Shown in pieces: positions 1-5,292 of a stretch of DNA of 5,292 bases; within the stretch, counting starts at the first letter, position 1, and every line of letters begins with the position of its first letter. The position numbers were made by a program, and so were the translations under genes. Source of the DNA: Caldifarciminota bacterium (lineage in GTDB: Bacteria; Hydrothermota; Tepidihabitantia; B3-TA06; JALVRC01); NCBI GenBank assembly GCA_027025255.1, contig JALVRC010000085.1:1-5292 (forward strand), read 5' to 3'. The notes beneath the pieces were generated by a model, which did not search any database, had not been told where the DNA came from, and was given only the letters and a program-made list of their open reading frames with translations.

Positions 1-194
1 CTATTTAAAATATCAGTCTCTTTTTTTGTTAAATAAATTACTTTACCTTTTAAACTAAGAGAAGAAAGAAAAAGGGATAAAGCTGACCCTTTTACATAGA
101 AACGAGGTCTTTTATTATTTATGATATCGTATATTACTTCTTTGATTTCTTTTATATCAGAAAAGAAATCAATTAATGCTTGAATATCCTTCAC
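1..194 (-). CDS. mfd: Probable transcription-repair coupling factor Mfd, N-terminal fragment (runs off left edge)
   Basis: An open frame of 64 complete codons begins with GTG at 194..192 and continues past the left edge without a stop. Residues 35-46 (KGSALSLFLSSL) followed by KVIYLTKKE at 51-59 and DILN at 61-64 match the pattern at the start of Mfd proteins: a 'G-S-(x)-hydrophobic' helix from the UvrB-like domain 1, then a strand of the 'PVLVVT-D-E-A' type leading to a 'DL'. Mfd is a cytoplasmic translocase that removes RNA polymerase stalled at DNA lesions and recruits UvrA. The catalytic helicase motifs lie outside the window, so the call rests on this short N-terminal match. GTG was chosen because no in-frame ATG or TTG exists between the upstream in-frame stop at 213..215 and the window edge. 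The Shine-Dalgarno match is poor (AAG at 199..201), so translation may depend on ribosomes finishing the OmpA-family gene 10 bp upstream. Another nucleotide-binding repair protein is possible. Confidence 0.55.
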   Translation of the reverse strand, partial: MKDIQALIDFFSDIKEIKEVIYDIINNKRPRFYVKGSALSLFLSSLSLKGKVIYLTKKETDILN

Positions 195-204
195 ATAACT
201 TAAA

Positions 205-1929
205 TCATTCTGTTATATTAATATCAACTCTGCGATTAAGTCTCCTGCCAGAGATACGTCTATTATCTCCAATAGGTCTGGTTTCTCCTGAGCTGGAATA
301 ATTGATTATATTATATGGAACTCCTTTTTCAATTAAATAGTTGTAAACATTATATGCTCGTTTTAAGGCAATTCTATAGTTTTTTGAACTACTACCAACT
401 GCATCAGTATGTCCGGTAATAGAAATTCGTTTTATTTCCCCTTTCAAAGCTTTATTTACAATATTGTCAAGTATAGGATAAAAACCATAATCTATTTTTG
501 TAGAACTACGACTAAAAAATATTCTTTTAGTATAACATTTAGGCTTTTTTACGGTTTTTGTTTTTACTGGTTTATGTTTTGTCAAATAAAATTCATATAA
601 AGTATCATTTTTATCTATTCTGAGACTATAATGTTCACTTATATATCCCTCAGAAGAGATATTTAGAGTGTAAAGTCCTTTTTTTAATGCTATTTCAAAA
701 TAACCGCTTACAGGATCTGTTTCAATAAAGAGGTTTTTGCCTTCAGGGGTAACAAATAAGGCGCTTGCTCTTAAAGGGGTCTTCGAATATTTATCATAAA
801 TAAATCCGAAAAATTTAGTATAAGGCTGTTTTTCAATCTCAAGTTTAACTGTTTTTTTAGGTATATCTTCAGATGAGATTCTCTTTTCTATATAACCTTC
901 TTTTTTTACCATCATAATTCCCTGGTCAGCTTTATAATCTTTAAAAACAAATATACCTGAAGAATCAGTCAGTGTTTGTAGTTCTTTTCTAGTCCCTTCT
1001 ACTTTAACAAGTGCTTCTGCAACAGGTTCTCCTGTATTTTTGTCTAGGACTAATCCTTTGAAAGCCTTTAGAGGAGGCATAAAATCAAATCCAATGGAGA
1101 TACCAAACAATGCATAGGAAGTTGTTGAATAACTCATGGGATTTAATCCACCTCCTATATTAATATTAAATAAAAAAGGACCGCCACTTAATCCTAAATT
1201 TAACCCGCCTGATACATCTAAGTCTAAATATTGAGACTGTAGTATATAGTTAACCTTAGCTTCGCTAAAGATGTTAACAGGTTTTATTAGAGTAAATTCT
1301 ATGAGAAATGTACCAGGTATGATTGGACCAACAATATAACTACTATCTAATATATAATGGTTATTCCTGTATATATAACCAACTCCAAACGAAAACCTAA
1401 AACTTGAAAGAGCAAATCCAAATAGTCCTAATCCGCCAAATTCTGGATCTTTTCTTATAAAGGGTTGATACCCAATCTCTTGTGCAATTAAACTGTCGTT
1501 TGAATAATTAATAGGATTTGTTAAAGTCGCATTTACTAAACCAACTATTGAAAAATTAAAACTTAGTTTATAAGATTTTAAAATTGGAAGTATTCCCTTT
1601 ACAATGCCACCTATATCCTGTAATCCATAAGTATTGTGGGTATTAGTAGTATTATAAAATGAATAGCCGCTTGCAAAACCAGAAAATTCTATGTAGTGCC
1701 ACGGGGTAACGCTAACAGAAACATAGGGGAATATATCTATAAAATTATAACTTTCCGGAGGTCTGATAATATGTTCATAATACCCAATAGTGTTAGCATT
1801 AAGATAAATCACCCCCATCTTTTCAGAAAAAGCACTAAATGTGTGTGTCCCTCCTCTTGTACCATATAATCCATTATACGCAAACAATGAAATAAATAGA
1901 CCAAAATTTAAAAATAATATCTTTTTCAT
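205..1929 (-). CDS. Outer-membrane beta-barrel protein with two carboxypeptidase-regulatory-like domains and a C-terminal OmpA domain
   Basis: The 574-residue product has an N-terminal signal peptide (MKK plus a hydrophobic stretch to about residue 20). Residues about 30-285 are rich in alternating aromatic/hydrophobic strands and Gly turns, which suggests an outer-membrane beta-barrel. Two carboxypeptidase-regulatory-like (CarboxypepD_reg) beta-sandwiches follow at about 288-365 (GLVLDKNTGEPV, then TDSSGIFVF) and 371-450 (GFIYDKYSKTPL, then DPVSGYFEI). A Lys/Thr/Pro linker at 451-464 leads to an OmpA domain at about 465-574. The OmpA domain keeps GHTD (Asp509) and an NYRIALKRAYNV helix (Asn517, Arg524), matching the NxxLSxxRAxxV peptidoglycan-binding motif, so it should bind diaminopimelate in the cell wall. 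The likely role is a structural link between outer membrane and peptidoglycan. The ATG overlaps the stop of the lipoprotein gene and has a strong ribosome binding site. The OmpA and regulatory-like domains are clear. The barrel is inferred from composition, and no specific family was recognised for it. Confidence 0.88.
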   Translation of the reverse strand: MKKILFLNFGLFISLFAYNGLYGTRGGTHTFSAFSEKMGVIYLNANTIGYYEHIIRPPESYNFIDIFPYVSVSVTPWHYIEFSGFASGYSFYNTTNTHNTYGLQDIGGIVKGILPILKSYKLSFNFSIVGLVNATLTNPINYSNDSLIAQEIGYQPFIRKDPEFGGLGLFGFALSSFRFSFGVGYIYRNNHYILDSSYIVGPIIPGTFLIEFTLIKPVNIFSEAKVNYILQSQYLDLDVSGGLNLGLSGGPFLFNINIGGGLNPMSYSTTSYALFGISIGFDFMPPLKAFKGLVLDKNTGEPVAEALVKVEGTRKELQTLTDSSGIFVFKDYKADQGIMMVKKEGYIEKRISSEDIPKKTVKLEIEKQPYTKFFGFIYDKYSKTPLRASALFVTPEGKNLFIETDPVSGYFEIALKKGLYTLNISSEGYISEHYSLRIDKNDTLYEFYLTKHKPVKTKTVKKPKCYTKRIFFSRSSTKIDYGFYPILDNIVNKALKGEIKRISITGHTDAVGSSSKNYRIALKRAYNVYNYLIEKGVPYNIINYSSSGETRPIGDNRRISGRRLNRRVDINITE

Positions 1930-1940
1930 TTATCACCTCT
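1926..1940 (-). promoter_or_regulatory. Ribosome binding site and ATGA stop/start overlap (lipoprotein to OmpA-family gene)
   Basis: Read on the minus strand, AGAGGTGAT at 1940..1932 lies within the last codons of the lipoprotein gene. The core AGG is separated by six bases from the ATG at 1929..1927. The TGA stop of the upstream gene occupies 1928..1926, giving the four-base ATGA overlap typical of translational coupling. This fixes the start of the OmpA-family gene. Confidence 0.85.
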
Positions 1941-2597
1941 ATATTTTTTTAAGAGATCTCCTTTATAATAATCAAATATTTTGCTTATTGCTGAGGAAGA
2001 AGATATATATCCCGAGTCTTTGTAAAGGCAATAGTGAGTATTAATATTGTCCGGAGAATAATCTTTAAATTCATTAACAGTTCCCAGGTGAGTTACCATA
2101 ATAATTATCATGTGTAAAGAATCAGGAATTGTCAGAGTGTTTGAAAAGAGAGAAATATTTACAGCTCTGTTAGATTCAATTTCATAAGATAATGTATCAA
2201 CAAAACTAAAGACTGTGTCGTTTTTATCCCATCTATACAAAGAAAAATCATTTTTCTTCATAATTATCAAGTAATCAGCTCCTATATCTCTAACAGAATA
2301 CCATCCTGATGAAATCAATGAACTGTTCAGTCCTGTGGAGGAATCTCTATCTGTATCTAAATATATGCCAATAATAACACTATCAGTTAAATTTCCCCAA
2401 TCTGAATAGGTAGTCAGTCTAAACTTTAAGCTATCGTTTGATTTTATAAAAAAAATTGAGTCCGTATTGTATAATGAACTATCTGTTTCATTTTTATCAA
2501 TATCTAATATTCTCCATACCTGAGTACTGGTTAATTCCCGTATTCTACAAGAAAAGCCAATAAACATTACTATTATTAAAAGAAAAATTTTTTTCAT
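1926..2597 (-). CDS. Putative lipoprotein of unrecognised family
   Basis: The product is 223 residues if it starts at the ATG at 2597..2595. It has a short charged start (MKK), a hydrophobic stretch and then IGFSC with Cys17, which resembles a lipobox although Gly and Phe at -3 and -2 are not ideal. The mature part looks like an all-beta domain. A DTDRDSSTG loop at 81-89 followed by a GADYLI segment at 106-111 recalls the 'DxD..TG...GADY' pattern found in CBM9/DOMON-like beta-sandwiches that often bind calcium or ligands; this resemblance is from memory and is weak evidence. The C-terminus is Ser-rich, then basic. An in-frame GTG four codons earlier (2609..2607) would add MRFT, but the ATG is preferred: GAGG sits six bases before it, and from the ATG the product begins with a clean signal peptide. 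It lies between a secreted protease gene and an outer-membrane protein gene and is tightly coupled to both. Function is unknown; an envelope-anchored partner of one neighbour is an inference. Confidence 0.8.
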   Translation of the reverse strand: MKKIFLLIIVMFIGFSCRIRELTSTQVWRILDIDKNETDSSLYNTDSIFFIKSNDSLKFRLTTYSDWGNLTDSVIIGIYLDTDRDSSTGLNSSLISSGWYSVRDIGADYLIIMKKNDFSLYRWDKNDTVFSFVDTLSYEIESNRAVNISLFSNTLTIPDSLHMIIIMVTHLGTVNEFKDYSPDNINTHYCLYKDSGYISSSSAISKIFDYYKGDLLKKYRGDK

Positions 2598-2603
2598 GGT
2601 AAA

Positions 2604-2607
2604 CCTC
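2604..2607 (-). promoter_or_regulatory. Ribosome binding site of the lipoprotein gene, overlapping the protease stop codon
   Basis: On the minus strand GAGG at 2607..2604 is followed by six bases (TTTACC) and the ATG at 2597..2595. Its first two bases belong to the TGA stop of the protease gene (2608..2606). Ribosomes ending the protease are therefore delivered onto this site, and it decides the start in favour of the ATG over the upstream GTG at 2609..2607. Confidence 0.75.
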
Positions 2608-5292
2608 ACTTTACAATTACAAATTTAAAGGTTTTAATACTTTCTTTATGATTTAAGACTATAAAGTATACCCCTTTAGAGAATTTTTCGTTTATTGGAA
2701 TTTCATTTGTTCCAATATCTAAAGAAATATTTAATGTTTTGATAAGCCCACCTTTTATATCGTATATACTTAATGTATATTTTGTTTCTTCAGGGGATAT
2801 AAGCTCAATGACATTTGTTTTCGAATTTAGTCGCAGTAAAACAGAATCAGGTTTATCTTTTACTGTTATATAGTTATCTTTAAATACCTTACATTTGCAT
2901 CCTGTAGAAGATGTAGCTGTCAATCTTATCCAATAATTTCCAGGTTTGGAAAAATAGTGTACAGGCATACTATCCGTTGTTGATGTAGCATCTGCAAACT
3001 CCCAGAGATATGACGCAACATTTCCAAAAGATATAATTGGCTTGAAGGTTGTTCTAAACCCCCTTAGTAGAGGAGCATATCCACTCCTTTGTTCTGCAGA
3101 AAAATCAATTATCAAGGAATCACCAACATTAATTAAATTGTTTTTTAGAACAGTATCAGAAGTACTGTTTTTTGAAACAATAAGCTGGACAGAAAATGAC
3201 CCGGGTTTTGTATATATATGTGAGGGATTTTTCTCATTTGAGGTTTCTCCATCCCCAAAAGACCAACTCCATGCTGTTGGTGAACCTTTTGAACTATCCT
3301 CAAAACTTACTGTTAACGGAGCGCAGCCGGTTGAATCTGTAAGAACAATAAAATCGGCATTTAGTGAATCGGTTGTAGAATCAGTTACAGTAATATAGTT
3401 GTTTTTTAAAAGAGTATCACTCTTAGAGCTGTCAGAAACAATTAATCGTACAGAGTATGTGCCAGCCGAAGAAAATGTATGTGTTGGACTGCTTTTGCTT
3501 GATGTTTGACCATCACCAAAATTCCAATCCCAGCTGATAATGTTTCCTGTACTATTATCTGTAAATGAAACAGTTAAAGGAACATTCCCAGAGGTAGGGG
3601 TAGCCGTAAAATTTGCATTCAGCGAATCTTCTCCAACAATATTAATTGAATCAGCAAATACAGATATATTTGTTCCTTTAACTCTTAACTGTAAATAACC
3701 TGTAGACACTGTGTTAATAGCAAAAGTTGCTCTCCCGTCGGTTCCAGTTTTTTTTCTTTCAAAAATTTCTTCCTTTTTATATAGTATAACATCTGCATTT
3801 GATAAAACATTACTGTTTCTTTTAACAGTAATCTCTACTGTATCATTTCCAAGATGGATAGAAGACGGAAAGGTTACATCTGGTTTTATAGGTTTTTCTC
3901 TCCACACTTGAATTGATGGCTCTCCCAAAAGATTTAATACATACATACACCATCTATATCCATCATCACTCTTAGCTTTAGAAATCATTGTTTCTCTGGC
4001 TTGATTTAGTACTAATCCAAGATAAGATGAATCAGAAGTAAATAATTTTTCAAAGAAGGCTACATCAAATTCGCCGCTTAACATTTCTGGATGTCCTTGA
4101 TAGTAAAGACCGTATCTCGAGTTACCAACAAAAGCTATAGCCCCACCATTTTGATTATTAACAAAATGCTCTGCAATACAATCATAATCGAAAGAAGCTG
4201 CCCAACAGCCAATACTGAAGATGGTTGTTTGTCTGTTTTTATTTGTAAAATTGTCAGCATCACTTTTTGTAATATCTTCTCCATTCCCAGTCCCCATTAC
4301 AGAAGTGTTGGAGTGATCAGCATGATTAAATAAATTATACCCTTTATTAAATTCCGTAATGAAAGCAGATTTATTTGCTGAGTTATCTCTGTCATAAAGT
4401 TTTTTTGTCGGTTTAAATTGTGCGGGAAGTTTAGTCTCTACCTGATCCTTAAGTACTCCAGCATCTGATGAAGCATCAAGATGAGCACCTAACATCAAAA
4501 CATCGTAAGTATTTGATGTATCAGGATGAGTTTCATAAGCTATTACCTTATCAATAAAATTTTCTACCTGAGTAGGACCATTTACAGGAGCTCTTCCTAT
4601 CATTATATCAGGATACATATCAACATTATCGTTTTTTGTTCCGTAAAGTCCATCATTGTTACTATCCCAATTGCCATCAATATCAGCATAGTATAGATCA
4701 CATTTTAAAGAGTCTTCGTCATTAAAATAACCTGCTCCGGATTGATATGAATATGCAGTTCTCACAGGCACTTGAGAAACATCACCTCCTAACAATACAA
4801 ATTTAACTCCCCAATTGTTTACTGCATCGCTGATAAAATGTCGTATCTTTTCCTGGTTATCATTATCTGTATAAGTACTGTATATGTCTTCACAAAGAAT
4901 AATTGTATCTTTAATTCCTAATGACCATTGCCATTCTTTAAGTCTTTCAAAGGCATTTTTTAAGGCATTCGTTGTTATAATTATATGATCATAGTCAGGT
5001 GCAAGCGAAATTCTATTAAGAAAATTCTTGTTTTGTATTTGATTTTTTAAAGCATTATAAAATGTTTGAGAGCCTTTAATAGAGGTAAAAGAATTATTCT
5101 CGTATTCAATTTCATAGATGATTCTTTTAATAAGAATAATTTTCCCTTCTTTAGGTATATATTTTATAGGATAAATATTTACAGTTATAATCTGGATGTC
5201 TCTCATTTCACCAGTTGATGATAAAACAACAGTTTTTTCAGGGAAAATTTCTGAACTATTATAGATACTATCATTTTTTGTTGCATTTAAAG
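2606..5292 (-). CDS. Gingipain-like C25 family cysteine protease with Ig-like and PKD domains and a T9SS sorting tail (5' end outside window)
   Basis: Residues are numbered from the Met codon at 5206..5204, which is probably internal: the frame stays open for 28 more codons to the window edge, and that upstream part (FPEKTVVLSSTGE) plus MRDIQIITVNIYPIKYIP reads as the C25 propeptide. The catalytic domain spans about 71-435: YDHIIIT (72-78), LLGGDVSQVPVR (138-149), an Asp/Asn-rich loop (about 174-197, possibly calcium-binding), PDIMIGRAPV (199-208), NHADHSN with probable catalytic His298, SIGCWAAS with probable nucleophile Cys334, and GGAIAFVGNSRYG (354-366). An Ig-like domain follows (about 446-523), then PKD domains at 530-607, 616-694 and 700-782, and a type A T9SS C-terminal domain (about 788-866, ending KFVIVK). 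The product should cross the outer membrane through T9SS, lose its tail, and act at or beyond the cell surface; the substrate is unknown. It is the most upstream gene visible in the operon. The T9SS sortase PorU is also a C25 protein, but the PKD repeats favour a cargo protease. Confidence 0.92.
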   Translation of the reverse strand, partial: LNATKNDSIYNSSEIFPEKTVVLSSTGEMRDIQIITVNIYPIKYIPKEGKIILIKRIIYEIEYENNSFTSIKGSQTFYNALKNQIQNKNFLNRISLAPDYDHIIITTNALKNAFERLKEWQWSLGIKDTIILCEDIYSTYTDNDNQEKIRHFISDAVNNWGVKFVLLGGDVSQVPVRTAYSYQSGAGYFNDEDSLKCDLYYADIDGNWDSNNDGLYGTKNDNVDMYPDIMIGRAPVNGPTQVENFIDKVIAYETHPDTSNTYDVLMLGAHLDASSDAGVLKDQVETKLPAQFKPTKKLYDRDNSANKSAFITEFNKGYNLFNHADHSNTSVMGTGNGEDITKSDADNFTNKNRQTTIFSIGCWAASFDYDCIAEHFVNNQNGGAIAFVGNSRYGLYYQGHPEMLSGEFDVAFFEKLFTSDSSYLGLVLNQARETMISKAKSDDGYRWCMYVLNLLGEPSIQVWREKPIKPDVTFPSSIHLGNDTVEITVKRNSNVLSNADVILYKKEEIFERKKTGTDGRATFAINTVSTGYLQLRVKGTNISVFADSINIVGEDSLNANFTATPTSGNVPLTVSFTDNSTGNIISWDWNFGDGQTSSKSSPTHTFSSAGTYSVRLIVSDSSKSDTLLKNNYITVTDSTTDSLNADFIVLTDSTGCAPLTVSFEDSSKGSPTAWSWSFGDGETSNEKNPSHIYTKPGSFSVQLIVSKNSTSDTVLKNNLINVGDSLIIDFSAEQRSGYAPLLRGFRTTFKPIISFGNVASYLWEFADATSTTDSMPVHYFSKPGNYWIRLTATSSTGCKCKVFKDNYITVKDKPDSVLLRLNSKTNVIELISPEETKYTLSIYDIKGGLIKTLNISLDIGTNEIPINEKFSKGVYFIVLNHKESIKTFKFVIVK
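2609..2845 (-). other. Type A T9SS C-terminal sorting domain (protein region)
   Basis: About the last 79 residues of the protease have the layout of the Por secretion tail. LSIYDIKGGLIKTL is the conserved strand-turn-strand with a Gly-Gly turn, GTNEIPI is the middle strand, SKGVYFIVL is the hallmark 'GvYfv' strand, and KTFKFVIVK is the typical terminal strand ending in Lys. In known systems this domain directs export through the outer membrane and is removed by the PorU sortase. The usual opening 'YPNP' motif is absent; the segment starts LRLNSKTNVIELISPEE instead. Confidence 0.85.
2861..3619 (-). repeat. Three tandem PKD-domain modules within the C25 protease gene
   Basis: Three modules of about 84-86 residues lie head to tail at 3619..3386, 3361..3125 and 3109..2861. 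Each is introduced by a short DSL-type linker (DSLNANF, DSLNADF, DSLIIDF). Each ends in a similar strand (KNNYITV, KNNLINV, KDNYITV). Modules 1 and 2 carry the classic PKD cores WNFGDG and WSFGDG with PLTVSF. Module 3 has WEFADA instead and a longer, altered middle, so it is diverged. PKD beta-sandwiches usually act as spacers or bind surfaces and polymers in secreted enzymes. Confidence 0.85.

Noticed and set aside
16..30. T-rich stretch as an intrinsic terminator
   Set aside because: It lies inside the open frame of the probable mfd gene and no GC-rich hairpin precedes it on either strand.
194..208. ATG at 208..206 (forming ATGA with the OmpA-family stop) or ATG at 196..194 as the start of the downstream gene
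   Set aside because: Both run into a stop almost at once (ATG ATT TAA and ATG TGA), so neither can start a gene.
2448..2455. Run of eight T on the coding strand inside the lipoprotein gene as a programmed slippage site
   Set aside because: The frame is intact across it and an AT-rich genome has such runs by chance; no second frame with meaningful protein follows.
2598..2609. GTG at 2609..2607 as the lipoprotein start
   Set aside because: It would leave the GAGG sequence inside the coding region and add MRFT before a clean MKK signal peptide; the ATG at 2597 has correct spacing to GAGG.
3042..3398. Plus-strand open frame of 118 codons
   Set aside because: It lies entirely opposite the PKD-encoding part of the protease gene, has no recognisable domain, and the minus-strand reading is well supported. 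The same applies to the plus-strand frames at 409..600, 1841..2044, 3711..3911 and 4091..4333.
2606..5292. Identification of the C25 protein as the T9SS sortase PorU
   Set aside because: PorU is also C25-like with a C-terminal domain, but the three PKD modules and gingipain-type propeptide fit a secreted cargo protease better. Not fully excluded because the N-terminus is missing.

Overview
The window is a densely packed stretch of an AT-rich bacterial genome (roughly one third G+C by eye). Every gene is on the minus strand, so transcription runs from the right edge to the left. The protein types suggest a diderm bacterium of the wider Fibrobacterota-Chlorobiota-Bacteroidota (FCB) group or a related candidate phylum: a gingipain-like C25 protease ending in a type IX secretion (T9SS) sorting domain, a probable lipoprotein, and an outer-membrane protein with an OmpA peptidoglycan-binding domain. 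The exact lineage cannot be read from the sequence.

Layout in order of transcription. (1) Positions 5292 to 2606 hold a large secreted C25 protease. Its 5' end lies outside the window, because the frame is still open at the edge. It consists of a propeptide, a catalytic domain with a His/Cys pair, an Ig-like domain, three PKD domains (the last degenerate) and a type A T9SS tail. (2) Positions 2597 to 1926 hold a 223-residue putative lipoprotein of unrecognised family. Its ribosome binding site overlaps the protease stop codon. (3) Positions 1929 to 205 hold a 574-residue outer-membrane protein: a predicted beta-barrel, two carboxypeptidase-regulatory-like domains and a C-terminal OmpA domain. 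It starts in an ATGA overlap with the lipoprotein gene. (4) Positions 194 to 1 hold the first 64 codons of a further gene with a GTG start. It looks like the N-terminus of the transcription-repair coupling factor Mfd and runs off the left edge.

The tight junctions (overlap, overlap, 10-bp gap), good Shine-Dalgarno sequences at the first two, and the lack of any visible terminator indicate one operon. The first three products all belong to the cell envelope or surface. A reasonable inference is a co-produced surface module: a T9SS-exported protease, an envelope lipoprotein and a peptidoglycan-anchored outer-membrane protein, with a housekeeping DNA-repair gene downstream. No RNA genes, mobile elements or CRISPR arrays were seen. 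No stretch longer than 10 bases is left outside the called genes.
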